Notes under the pieces: generated by a model | Databases searched by the model: none | Seen by the model: only the letters and a program-made list of their open reading frames with translations | What the model was told of the DNA's origin: nothing | In this document: positions 1 to 12,322 of the stretch, one piece after another | Layout: each line of letters starts with the position of its first letter | Position numbering within the stretch: position 1 is the stretch's first letter | Assembly: GCA_037447605.1 (NCBI GenBank) | Contig: CM074804.1 | Coordinates: forward strand, 3,614,515 to 3,678,514 | DNA length: 64,000 nt | Direction of reading: 5' to 3' | DNA from: Zygnema circumcarinatum | Lineage: Eukaryota > Streptophyta > Zygnematophyceae > Zygnematales > Zygnemataceae | Made by a program: the position numbers and the translations under genes

Positions 1-728
1 TGGACACCTTGGTGTACCATGTTGCAACTGGCGAGCTACCCTCCTTCGTGATCTCCGAGGGCCTATTTGCAGTTACGAGTCTGTTGCAATGGTGTGAGGG
101 CGAGGGAGCTGGGGTTGGAGTGGGAGTGGGAGAGGGAGAAGGAGGGGAAGAAGTGAGGGAGAAGGGATAGGGAAAGAAGTGAGGAAGAAGGGGGGAGGGA
201 GAGGGATAGGGAGAGAGAGGGAGGAGGGAGAGAAGGACAAAGAAATTAAAGCACACGAAACGAAAGAAGAACTGAAAGAGAGAGAAAAGAGAAATCGAAA
301 AGAGAGTGAAAACAAAAAGGAATAGAGAAACAGAGGATAAAAGACAAAGAGACGGAATATAGAGAAAGATAAATTAGAGGCGAGGGAATGAGAATAAAAA
401 CGAGAGACGCGAAGTGTAGAGAGCGCGAGGCAGGGACAAGCGAAGGCAGGCAGGCAGGCACCCACGAACTTGGAACGAGCTGAGACGAGGCGAGGCGAGG
501 CGATGGCCCACAAAATGAAAATGCCGTAGGAGAACACGCGAGGGGCGGGCGGGCGGAGGCGGGCCGTACGACCGGAATGGATGGGGATGTTGTGCCGTGT
601 ACGGATGCACGGGTTCCACTGTACGACATGGTTACCGTACGATATCTGTACGGATAAAAGGTGCGCCCTTGGAAGTTGCAAAGTTCCACGCCATGGTAAG
701 CACAAGTCACGAGGCCTCGTTCGCAGCC
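1..728. other. Intergenic, purine-rich upstream region
   Basis: No gene is supported here. Positions about 100-450 are an almost pure G/A tract on the plus strand (GGGAGA, GAAAGA and similar units). The long open frame this creates on the minus strand encodes only low-complexity Ser/Leu/Phe/Pro and is not credible. Positions about 545-720 are GC-rich with several CCGTACG-like words and lie directly upstream of the O-fucosyltransferase start, so they may hold its promoter or 5' UTR. I see no clear TATA box. Confidence 0.5.
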
Positions 729-3700
729 ATGGCGTCCGGCGCCGCGTCAGGGGACTGGCGCCGGAGGGCTGGCATCAGGCGCAGGTGCTCCTTGCTTTTT
801 CTTGCAGGCCCTGCTCGTTTCAGCAGGAGTCATGGACTGCCTGATTTCACATTCTTGTATCACTGCCTCTGCCTCATCTGATCTTGTAAGCCGTTTTGAG
901 AAAGCTTCGTGATTCAGGGGGTCTTGACAACCTCCATCAGAGATTCGGCTTTGCCTCAAATCATAGCGTCGACGTTCCTTTTGTAAGATAAACTTCATGA
1001 TTTTTCATGCTGTGCTGCTCATATCGGTCCCTGCTCTATTTCTTGCAGGAGAGTCCTGGACAGGGCCTGTCCGTGCCACTATTTTGGCGTCCATTGTTGG
1101 CTTCAATTTGTGACGGCACTTGCAGTTGGCGCAGCCATTACAGGATTTTTGCATCACTCAGGCATTAAGATCTCGGTGTGTCAAAGCTCCTTTTGTTCCT
1201 CTTAAGGAGTTTTTGTTGGAGCGCCGTTTTTATCTGTTCAACTTAGTTGCGTATGCGTGTCGGCATGCGTCTAAAGCTGTATAAATATGATTTGATTCTT
1301 ATTTGATTTGATTTGCTTCTCGGCAAAAAACTTGGGTGGACACATTTTGACAAATTAGTAAAATGTCTGGAAATCATTGAATTTCTAGGACATTCTTAAG
1401 AGCAGCGCCCAAGTACGTAGTGTTGATAATCTCCATTTTTGATTTCAAGACACCGTTTTCAGCTTCGGCTTACTGGAAGATCTATGTGAAAAGTTGTCAG
1501 TTTCGAGTCAATCAAGCATGCAGTTTTTCGATCAAACTTCAAATAAATTCGGCGGCCAGGACAGCCTCATGAGATATGAAGTTATCGTCTGCAGGTCAGT
1601 GAGAAGCACGAGGAGGAGGTAGACCTGGCTGTGCTTTGGCCAACAGCGGAGGGCCAAGGTTGGCAACCAGCCACTGCTCCCAGAACTTCTGATTGGCCAT
1701 GTAAGTATCCCGCTTTACCCGGTATCTGCAGGTCATCCACTTCTAGCGGAACTTATACTTTGCCTTGTCGATTCAGCCAGCATATTTTTGTTTGGTGTAA
1801 GAAATAATCTGATGCATTTGATTTTATGGGAGGATTTTTCCTGCGTATTCTTTGTGGTGCTTCGGCTATCTTGTCTGTGGAAAAAAACCAGGGATGTTCG
1901 TCCGTAAAGTGGCCCTGTTTAACACATAGGACGTATGTGAACGGTGTTTAATGGTTGTAGTGCCGCAGCAGCCGAGTAACGGGTATCTCATGGTTCGTTG
2001 CAATGGAGGTCTTAATCAGCAGCGCAGCGCGGTACGGCTCGTCCGCTGATTTTCTTGCTGTTGAGTTAGGAATGGAAGCATGCAATTGGTGGAATTGTAA
2101 TGGAATTGTAATGAGAATGACCTCTTTTGGAAACGGCGAGATTCCTTTCAGATCTGGACTTGTCTTTCCAAAGTTACATAGGGTTGCTGTCATGCAATTC
2201 AGCTTTCCATGATATGCTCGTTATCTCTTGTGTTAGTATTATGCTGGCTACTTCATGTAAGCAACTGACTTTTTATGAGCTAGAATAATGGCTAAGCTGG
2301 TTCCTCCATTCAGGAGTATCAGAGTGGCTGCCCTTTGAAATTTCGGTCACTCACGTGACATGGACACAGTTTCTTCCTTCCTTTACGCCTTGGTACTTCG
2401 TCCTTATGGAATGGTCTATTGTTCGTGCGCTACCTTAACCATGACATTGACGGGCCCACAACATGTCTCTTGGATCCAGATTTGCAATGCCGTACTTGCT
2501 GCCAGGGTGATGAATGCAACCCTTGTTCTACCACAGCTGGATGCCAATCTTTATTGGCATGACAAAAGGCAGGTCTACGTTACTTCACTCATCAGGCTTG
2601 CAAACATATGCTGGTGCTGTTCCATGGCGGCGTCTATGCCCGTGGTGGTGAAACATGCAGCTGTGTAATCTAAAACATTGGCTTTCTTTTTGTTTTCTTA
2701 AAGCCTGAAACCCAAACTAACTTGTATGCACGCTCTCATGTGTTCGAGTTTCTTCTTTGTTCGTGTTGCACAGTGACTTTGCCGGGATATATGACGTGGC
2801 TCATTTTATTTCCTATCTTAAATCTGACGTGGAGGTTGTTCGAATGCTGCCACAAAGACTCACAAAAATCAAGCGTCAGGCACCGCCCCTCAGCCCCTTT
2901 GCCTCCTTTACTCCTGTTTCCTCTGAGCCGCCTGCTTGAAATGGATTTGTGAAATGGTTTCTCAAAGTGCATGTTTTCCAGCCGCCAGCCTCTGCACTGC
3001 ACGTCAGCCATGGGAGCATCGCCCATGTCTTAAAAACCGCCGCTGGAATGCTTGCAGCTGAACCCACCTCGAGATGCGCCCATTGACTGGTATACCTCCA
3101 CTGCTCTCAAGGCTATGAGGAAACACGGTGTGATCTACCTTACACCATTCAGCCACCGAATGGCAGAAGAATTTAACCGCTCAGCCCTGGCTTCTGAGTG
3201 GCAGCGCTTGCGCTGTCGAGTAAATTTTGAGGCGCTGAGGTTTCGACCAGAAGTTGAGCGTGCTGCAGCGCTCATAGTGGAACGTCTCCGGCAGGAGGGC
3301 CCGTTTGTGGCAGTGCACCTACGCTTTGAGATGGATATGGTGGCATTTGCGGGGTGAGGCATTGCAGACGGCAGCAGTTCTTGGCTGGAGGGCGGCGAGA
3401 AGGTGTGATTCTAGGCAGTGCAAGGGGGAGAGTTGTATTATGTATATGTTTTTGACTGGCTAAGTCTTCCTTAGGACTTATGCTGGGTTGCACGGTTTTT
3501 CCATGGTTGCTAGCAGAACCATGGGCGTAACTTGCTTGATAGGTAGAGTTGGAAGTAGGGTGTGTGCATCGCCTGGCGCCCATGGACGAGGTTTGAATGA
3601 ATTACCCACATCTAGATGGTGCATCTGATTGTTTGGGGGCATGGACAGCTGCGTGGACATATTCACACCTGAGGAGCAGGCATTGCTGCTTCAATATCGT

Positions 3701-5133
3701 AAAGAAAATTTCGCAGACAAAAAGCTGGAGTCATCCGAGAGACGGCGAATTGGGAAGTGCCCTCTCACACCGGAAGAGGTGAGTTATCTTGTTGTCTCAC
3801 GCGCAATTACTTATCGAATGACATGCAGCCATTGGTGTGCGTGGATGGGTATCTTGGGGCTAATGTTGGAATGAAGTGGAGTGGAGTGATATTTCACAGC
3901 GAAGGAGCTGAAATCAAATGATGCTGATGCAAATCATTTTTGGGGAGGTTCTATGATTCTATAATACATGAAATGGTTATCGTGGCTCAAGACTAGAAGT
4001 CCTGGGAATTAGTCTTGGGCCATTCAACAGTTTCCTGGACTAAGTGGTTCCACCAACATCACCCGTTATACTAGCACTGAATTCAAGGGTGGCTTCTCAG
4101 AGGTTCCAAGATAATCATTTTCCTCACCGAAGAAATGAATGAGAGAGTCCTCTGAGGCTTGTTTATGATTACTATCTGGCTAAACAAACTAATTGAACGG
4201 AAGGGCGTCAAACAGGTAGGCCTTATTCTGCAGGCTATGGGATACCCGAACACAACCCGCATCTATGTCGCAGCCGGGGAGGTTTTTGGAGGCGATCGAT
4301 TCATGGTTCCTTTGCGTGCTATGTATCCCCTCTTGACGAATCGGAGCACTGTCCTCAGCGCTGACGAGCTCGCAATGGTTACCGGAGAAGGCAGAGGCCT
4401 CCTTGGCCCTGCAGTCGATTACCTTGTCTGCTTAAAGGTATGGTGCACTGGACAGGCTTCTTGCCTTGTGTTCCGCCCAGAGGGAGAAGACAAGACGTTT
4501 TTCGGCTCAAACTTAGGATGGCCTAGAGGTTAAGTAGCTGCTTTGTTCTGACAAAACGAGAGATTCGTGTGGATTTAGCTCACCTGACTACCGTGTGCAT
4601 GTTGCGTTTGTTGTTGGCTATTGTTGGCTTAGATTCCCATTAAAGACTGAAAGAACAGCTTGAGAATAGATTAATTGTCAGAAATGTGAACTTCATGTCT
4701 GGGTACCGTCCTTGTTGCTTGCTTTCGTTAGGGTCTCAGTCCTGTTTTAGATAGAGCGCATGCTAGGGAGTGCAAGTTTTGTTGATGATGCCAGGAGCTC
4801 GGATTCATCCTGCAGGCAGATATATTTATGCCGACTTACGATGGACCAAGCAATTTTGCCAATAATGTGATGGGCCATCGGTTATTCAATTCATTCGGCA
4901 TCACAATACGGCCAAATCGCAAGGCTCTGGCACGTATGTTCGATGGCCAAAAGCAGGGCACTCTTGGGCCATTGGAGTTCCGACGCCTGGTTAACCAACT
5001 GATGCGAAATGAGACTTTGGGAGGACCTTGCCCGCGTCAGCCCCATGAATCGTTCTACACCAACCCCTGGCCGGAATGCTTCTGCCGAATGGGAGACACG
5101 GGAACCAGTGGTGACAGCGGAGATGTTTGTTGA
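729..5133 (+). CDS. Plant-type GDP-fucose O-fucosyltransferase family protein
   Basis: Predicted type II Golgi membrane protein of the plant O-fucosyltransferase (POFUT-like) family, about 505 residues, expected to transfer fucose to protein or glycan in the secretory pathway. Exons: 729-784, 1049-1175, 1595-1700, 1961-2031, 2480-2568, 2774 to about 2915 (end unresolved), 3058-3353, 3649-3778, 4216-4437, 4816-5133; the other junctions agree in phase. Exon 2 gives one hydrophobic signal-anchor (ALAVGAAITGFL). Exon 4 holds NGYLMVRCNGGLNQQR, the family's donor-site glycine motif. Later motifs are ATLVLPQLD, SDFAGIYDVAHFI, VAVHLRFEMDMVAFAGC, CPLTPEE, RIYVAAGEVFGG and DIFMPTYDG, all in family order. 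The intron after 2568 uses a GC donor. The start at 729 gives a short basic cytosolic tail before the anchor; in-frame ATGs at 693 and 597 are possible. Family is certain; substrate is unknown. Confidence 0.9.
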
Positions 5134-6075
5134 AGTGTGCAAGAGCCAGGTTGGGAGGAAAAGGATATTGCCTCTTGTCTCTTGGCAAGAGAGAGTTGCT
5201 GGGGAAGGAAACAGCATGGGGAAAGAAAAATTAGAAAGTGATTACTAGAAAGAAGAAGAAATTACTTGTTGTGTCCTAGGCTTTAGGCTCTGTAAAAATG
5301 GTTAGAATATTGTGAAGGCTAGATCTGGAGACATGAGGTCGGTACCTCTTATCTCAGTTTTGTTTTCCTCTCGCCCTCACTCTTGTAAACTTACCTTGCT
5401 CAGTACTTTCACAACGTGACCCATCCGCTCTGCTCTAGCAGGAGGCGGCGACTTTTACTACTTGTGCCTTGCCATGGAATGAGGACGGGGGGTGCACTCC
5501 ATTCAAACTCGTGTGTTATACTCGTGAAGGAAGTGAGGCTTTCGGGTAAGTAGGGAGGGCAAGGGGTTTGCGGGGCTGTCGAATTCACTCTGCTCATGTG
5601 ACTGGCTTCCATAGGAGTCATCTGCTTCGCTCTATCCGGATATCTGTATTCATTCGGGCAAAGCTGAACAGACACGACCGGCCGATCCGCAGCCACTCAA
5701 TAGAAGATCGCCACACGGTCGCTAACAAGCGGCAGGCAATGGCGCGCACAGCTGTCGCTGGAAGGCGGTAGGCCTCTTGTTGCAGGGCTTTCCAAGGCTG
5801 AAACCGACATAATACACGTCGGGCGCTTGTTCTATGCATCTAACGCTCATCTCTCAGCCTTGAGAAATAGGTTCTGAACCACAACTTTTCCGGATTCTTA
5901 CACATAACGGTTTGAAGGCTCCTAAGGGAGCTCCAACCTTGAGTAATCCCCCACAACATGTTTCTCACTAACAAAATTTCTGTGCTCCATTTGCAAGTAA
6001 AAAACGGACATTTGCAAGAAAAACCGCTGGAAAGGGCACCTCGTCGACTCATTTCGAACTTTAAACATGGTACAA
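5134..6075. other. Intergenic region between two convergent 3' ends
   Basis: Holds the 3' flanks of the O-fucosyltransferase gene (plus strand) and of the methyltransferase gene (minus strand). No open frame here shows a recognisable domain or splices to a neighbour. No repeat or RNA gene was seen. Confidence 0.5.
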
Positions 6076-8999
6076 TTATGTCCTCCTATCGCTCAAAGTA
6101 ACCAACAGGGGAAAGCTATGTTCCGGCTCATATCCGGTCACCTCTTCCACGAGTCTCTCATGTACCGTCCAAACGAGAGGGTCGTAGCGCTCCTCTACTC
6201 TCACAGTAAAGCCGACAGCTGCAGCTTTTTCACAGAACTGCTCCAAGGACTTCCCTCGTCGAGGTGCAAAAAGGACAACGTCACAGGAGGGATCCTTCTC
6301 TGCCCTCGTTATTTCCCCCGACGAATCCCCAGCGGAAGAACCATTTTTCCCAGCCACGTCCACAAGGGGCAAGCCCTTTTGGCTAAGGTCACTTTCTAAC
6401 ACATTAACTCCCGGCTCAATTGTGCAGGTTCGCAGACAAAGGAGGTCCTGAATGGTCTGCAGGAGAGCGGCGTGCAGCTCACAGAAGAAGAGGCTGCAAC
6501 CCATCATCAGGCCGTACACTGAAGTTAGGCCTGAAATCGTCCTTGTCTTGACCATCTCTTCCGCAACCCGAATGTCAATGGACGTGATGGATGCAGTGCT
6601 TATTTGGTTTTACCATCTTTCAGATGTAGATGAAGGTGAAACAAACAAGCACCAAGAGGTGTGCTGCACTCCTGGACAGAGAGGCGCATTACCAGTCTGC
6701 AGCCAGCACAAGGTCGAAGCTGTGACGGAGAGAAGCAGGAACAGGTTCCGCCCAGTGGAGCCTCTCAACGGTCACCTTCGCGGCATGATATGCTGTCGAG
6801 TTCGCAGCCACATTACTTCTCAAAACTGAACCTTGAAGTCACGGCTCACTTCGGCTCACTTTAGATTACCACCTTCACACCACAGCTACTGAGACAAAAC
6901 AAAATGCTAGAAACCCACCAGTAGCGGACCTCTATGCCGCATTGCCAGTATCAAGACGATGCAGAATGTCATACAACCAAGAAGTAACGTCAGGTGCAAA
7001 CGAACCGGTACCAAATGCACTGGTTTGGGGCTGACACTGTTCTGTTGACCCCCTTCACGGTCCCATGCTGAGGTTTCCACATGATTGATGGATGAAAGGA
7101 TACATCGCAGCACTTGGGGGTTGGCATCGCTGACTGCCACATGGGCCGCTTCAGAGCAGGAGGCAACTGTGAGGCCGGCGAGTCCGTAGCCTGCACCAAG
7201 TTCTATCACTCTCTTGTTTCTGATGAGACATCACAGAGAAATCATAGATACAAATGAGAGTGGATGCCGGCGTTCACCATGCAAGGCGCTAGTGTTGCCC
7301 TTCCGATGCAAACTACGAGAAAATGAGCAGACGTTCCTTTCTCCCTCAGGAGCTTCTTCCCAAAAAAAACTCGTTTCAGTTCGATATTAACCCCACAATT
7401 ACTCTCCAGCACCAAGCTCTCTCCCTTTTCCAGAATCCCAGTCTTAGAGGTCTACTGGTCTTAGGAACCGCTCGGCAAAACAACGAATTCTCTCGGAGCT
7501 TCGTCACCATCGGCTTACCTAAAGAGCTCAGGACGAGTTGTAGCATAGAACGCCATCACCTCCTCTGCAGGCCACAGACCTGGCACCTCCAACGGGTTAC
7601 ATGAACCAGTAAAGCATAGAAACCTCTTACGCATCTACACTCGATAATGATTCTTGCAGAGAATTGGGCAACATGCGAAAGAATTCCACTTTTATCGACT
7701 AGAACAATTCTACGTCGGTTGAGACTCAGTTGTTTAGCAAGAGCTGCTGCTGGTCACTGAGTAACGACAAAGTATCCAATGGCAAAAAAGTAACATTCAG
7801 CAGTTGCGAGTAAGTGAGGGTTAAAAAATGACTTCGTCATATCAACAGAAATCTTGAAAGTTGACGTAAGACATTCGACTGTTTCACATGCTTAACAGTT
7901 CGTCTATTAAGTTTTTGGCTGCTCATCTCTCATTTTCAAAGGTGCCGTTCAAGACTATGCCCTTACAAGCAACTCCTGTGTTGTCGATGTTGTGGTCTCG
8001 CACCTCCTTGAACTCTCGAAGCACCACCACATCATCCCGTCGCTGCCTAGACAAACAAAAGCAAGCGTTATCAATGCCTGCTTGCATTGATGATAATCCA
8101 TTATCACATACAGTGAGCAAAACTACTCCCACTCGAAAGATGACATGATGCACAAAACTGCGCTACCTTGTTCGGGCGACAACATCATACCGAGATATGC
8201 TGCGATATCGATGCATCAACGTATCACATGTTGGCGCCTATCTTGGTTACAATGCCATACCTGATGTCAATACATTCCAGGATCGAATCACATTTTGCAT
8301 TGCGATACCATATTAGATAGCGATGTCCGATATGGTATCGAAATCAGACATGGCATCAGCATCCGATAGATTTGGTCACGGTATTCCGACATTACTGTAT
8401 ATCAAAATTCGTTGTTCGGATCCCTAAATTTAGGAAACCCGTCAAAATTCTAAAATCGTAAATATTTCGTTAGAATTAAAGTCCAAGAAGTAGGGTAGGT
8501 TAGGGAGGACTACCACGAGGGCTTACAAGCATTGATATAAAGAGCTTTTTTGAAAGGTTGGATTCGATTACTTTTCAATGTACTGTAAAGTGGAACCTAC
8601 GACTTGTTTTGAATTCTCGACGAATATCACCAATTTCCGGCCTCTGCGAATTTCACAATCGCGAGTTCCAAATCCGGCCAATATCGAGTACCGAATTTGA
8701 AATTCTTATCACTGGCTGCGAAGCAGTCTTTGGAATTCGAAGGGCGAGGTTCGCGCTTTGCCTTTACCACAGAATGCGAACATGGCAGACCTCAGAACAA
8801 GCTTGGGGCAGCCATCTCCAGGAAGGCTGTACTCCATCGCCACGTTCAACGCGCTCCCCTCCTCCTCTAGCACAGATTGGCCTTGTGACAACTTCTTGCA
8901 CGGAATAAGATTGAAGACTCCTGACAGTCGGCGAGAGACTGATGCTTCCACTGGCGGTTGCACATTTCCTGCCACCCCTGCATTGAAAAGCACTGCCAT
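6076..8999 (-). CDS. CAMKMT: Calmodulin-lysine N-methyltransferase
   Basis: Class I SAM-dependent methyltransferase of the family that trimethylates a conserved lysine of calmodulin. Six exons on the minus strand, all phases consistent: 8999-8791, 8046-7967, 7579-7519, 7219-7050, 6792-6693, 6493-6076, giving 345 residues (human protein 323). Motifs in order: VSRRLSGVFNL (the N-terminal RRF..FNL segment), AMEYSLPG, NIDNTGVACLWPAEEVMAFY (split by introns), RVIELGAGYGLAGL (motif I, SAM binding), VSDANPQV (acidic loop), LHW, FDLVLAADCLFF (motif IV with the DC pair), LFAPRRGKSLEQF, and SFPLLV near the C terminus. Each has a direct counterpart in plant and animal CaM KMT. The 7050/6792 junction is the least certain but keeps frame. 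Intron 1 (8047-8790) is AT-rich and has a cluster of GATATCG/GATACC words at about 8180-8400, with no second gene in it. Confidence 0.9.
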
Positions 9000-10524
9000 T
9001 TGAATGTTGACTCTACTCCTCTAATGCTCTCTCATCCAGGACATGTAATGAATTACAAAGGAAAAGCTGGTGCGTTGATAAGGGTTCAAATTAAGGTTAG
9101 AGTTAGGGATTGGGCTAGGCAAGAATTTGTGTTCGTTCTGTGTGTCAAGACTATATTCACAATAGCTGTCAGCATACGGGTGAGTGCCTGGGTCAATGAA
9201 GGCATCAAATTAGAATTAGGGTTAAGTGCTTCGCAGCTTTCTGGATGTGCTGAGGAAAGGCAGCCATCCACGCACCGCTACTCGATTTGGACAATGCATT
9301 CGCGAGGATGCGCCAGCGGGCCCTCGCCCGCTCGGCGCGTTGCAATGGCGGAGCTCGGCCGTCCCCCGCCATGGCGGCCATGGCGGAGCGGCTCGGAAGC
9401 CAAGTCTGCCCCTTCCGGCGCCATCGCCTCCTCCGTACATTCGGACTACCGTACGAAAAATGATGTACGGCCACATAATTGGAGAATCATACGGAAAGTA
9501 CGACAAGGGGAAATACCGTACATTGAGAGCCTTAGCCAATCACAAATTCCCACGTTACAAGCAATAACTCGTGGCAAATGGTGATTGGCTGGTCAGTTGT
9601 CAATGACGAGCCGCCGCAAGCTGGCTCATAATTTTGCATAATTTTGCGGAGATCTCGGGCCCAGGGACGCACGCACTCGCACGTGCGAGCCGGACGGATC
9701 TTACGCTCCGAGCGGATTCGGGCAGGCCCTAACATATTTTTGTCTCTCAAGAAAACTTCCAAGGGGCGGGATATCCAAAATTGGGGGGGTGGGGGTTTAT
9801 CATTCTCCAAAGTTTTTAGGTTTCCAGTACATGACGACGGACTGGGCGCATCATCATGACATCATCACGACGTCACAGAGGCAACCAGACGGTCATGCCA
9901 GCCATGACCCATCTCATGTCCATTGACGAGTTCCGCCCACGTTGTCACGTCACACAAAAAAGAGGCTTCGAGAGGACGAATGGGGGGAGGGAGGGAGGAG
10001 CTTCATTAAGGGACCCAGGGGGTGAAGCAGGCAGCCGGAAGGAAATGTCACAGCTTGAAGCGAGCACTACCCGGACTAGCTTCTACCTCGGCAATTTGCA
10101 AATTTTAAATTTTTTATTAAATGATATACTGATATTAATGTCTAAATCTACTAAAATTTTGTTAAAATATAAAAGCAAACGCTAAAGGCACTTCAATAAA
10201 CGCTACAGAAATGGAAAAGCATGATGGCTGCACACAGGGAAGAATGAAGCGCGCCGTCGCAGAGGGACCACCGCCCGACGGCCTTCACAGAACGCAGCCA
10301 TCATGCTCTCTTCTACTTTGAAGCGACCACTTCCTTCATCCGCTTCCTACTTTGAACTTACAACTGCGGACATCCTCTTTACCTTGCAAGAAGAGGATGA
10401 CAAGGAGAGCGCTGAGGAAGCCTCGCAAGCTTCACCGGCGCCTGCTCGCTCCACTGTGCCCCCAAGGCCAAAAGAACCAAAAGTCCAGCATAGCATGGTG
10501 AACGTATCCTCTGCCTCGCCCACA
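9000..10524. other. Intergenic region with degenerate telomere-like words and a GC-rich block
   Basis: Upstream of the methyltransferase and downstream of the integrase-SAM gene. Positions about 9085-9235 contain scattered TTAGGG/TTAGGGTT words (GTTAGAGTTAGGG, TTAGGGTTAAG), weaker than the block at 39 kb. Positions about 9300-9440 are GC-rich, followed by several GTACGG words to 9530. The longer open frames here have no protein-like composition or domain. No gene is supported. Confidence 0.5.
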
Positions 10525-12288
10525 TTACGGCGGTGGTCCCGCCGTGACCTCTCCCTGCCACCTTGCCAGCGCGCGTCGGAGCTTCTTGCATGCGCCCACG
10601 GGCAGCCCGAGGGCGAGGAGCTCCTCCTCGGCCATGGTGGAGAGCTCGGCCATGTCCACCCACGCTTCAAGGAGAGCACCCGCGAACTGGGTCAGACCTG
10701 CGTACTCAAGGAACATGGCCAGGGGGTTCGCCAAACTGATGCTGTTTTCATGAACGGTTCCATGAATGCCGCCGGAAGATAGACCTTCCACGGAGGTGAA
10801 AAATGGTTCGTTCGACCCACAAGTTTGATTCCCCATCATCGCTGCGGCGCTTTCAAGGCCTGAAAATGAGCCAGGGTTTAAGCCAACTCCGAGAGCAGAC
10901 GCTGTGAGAGTCGACCATCCACCCCCTCCCACAGTTGCACCGGCACTCACTGGCAAAGCGAAGGAGGATGGAGCAGCATTCAGCTTTGCTCCTAAATTGG
11001 AAGAAAGGCTCAAAGGATTTGTCATTTCCTCCAACTTGCTGCTGCCAAACTGGAAGCTGCTTACTAGTAGGCCTGGCCAAAACGACCCACGGACACCCGC
11101 ATCCACCATTGCTGCTCCTGCAAGTCCCTCTCTCAGCCCTAATCCTTGACCTAAAACCTGCCCAGCAGTCCCCTCCCCAAAATTCAACGCCGAGCCTACT
11201 GTCAAGCTCGGTTCCATCCTCCCCTGCATCGCCCTCGTGTCTATGTGCGCGTCGGGCCGCGTAAAGCTCACTCCAAGCTTCAGAGCCGCCGCCTCTAACC
11301 CCATGGAACTGCTCAGACCAACATGGGCTGTGGGACTGCCCGGCGGCCGCAACGGAACGGGACAGATCACATCCACACATGGAGGGGAGGGTGGACCCGA
11401 GGGAGGCCGAATCCTCTCTGCCGGAAAATCCCCAGCACCGTCTGCAGGAGTGGGTGGCAGCACCACTCCGGGCAAGCTCTCTGCCAGCGATTGGTTCACG
11501 CTTGCGGGTGGGGGAACGGGCAGTGCTTCTCGAGATAAGGGAGCTAACGAGCAGGAAGCCATTCCGGCAGTGCCAACTATGCTTCCTGCAATGGCGGTAT
11601 CGACCCCGTTTCCAAGCAGAGAATCCTCGTTTGGCTGTGCAGGTTGGACTGCTTCTGCCTGCAGGCCGGCCTGTGCTTCTAAAGCTTGAAGAGTGAGAAG
11701 GGAGAGGTGTTCTGACTCCTCCCCTTCCCGCCGATGCCATGACCCCTTGCGATGCCGTTTGTGCCCCCCCGAGCAGTGTACGGCCTGCTCTGCAGGTTCG
11801 TGCTGCCGCTTCCACCGATGTTCTGCGGGACCAAACCAAATCTAAACGTTCATCAGCGACTGTTTTCATAACCAGCAAAATATGAAGCACGTGCGGAAAC
11901 TAGGGAAGGAACTCACCCCTCGTGTGAAGAACAGATGCGAGTAACGATGTGACTCGGGAAGGGGACTGCTTTTCATCCTGTCCCAGCTGTACTACTTCCG
12001 CTGCATCCACGAAAAAGCCCCAACCTCTAGAAATCTTCAGTTAAAAGCTCCTTCCGTCCTTCATTCCTCCTCTCTCTCGGTCCCTTACACCCACCCTCCT
12101 TCTGCCTCCCTCCCTCCCTAAACTCCTCTTCCTTTCCTCCCTTCTCCTCCCCCTATTTTTCCCCATCACACCTCCGGCCTCCCTCTCCCCTTCTCCTTCC
12201 CTCCTACTCTCCACTCCCTCAGCCTGACCAACAAAAACCCTAACCTTTCCCTTTTTATAGCCTGGACTATGACCTTCAGCTTTTGTCT

Positions 12289-12322
<34 letters not shown>

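Noticed and set aside
73-705. A 210-codon minus-strand open frame
   Set aside because: Its sequence is Ser/Leu/Phe/Pro low complexity produced by a purine-rich tract on the other strand; no domain and no splice continuity.
8150-8790. A tandem GATATCG-type satellite
   Set aside because: The GATATCG and GATACC words are irregularly spaced and limited to about 200 bases of an AT-rich intron; no fixed period could be seen.
10853-11890. A 345-codon minus-strand open frame overlapping the integrase-SAM last exon
   Set aside because: The other minus-strand frame in the same place encodes the SAM domain and joins upstream exons in phase; this one is a shadow frame rich in Arg and Ser.
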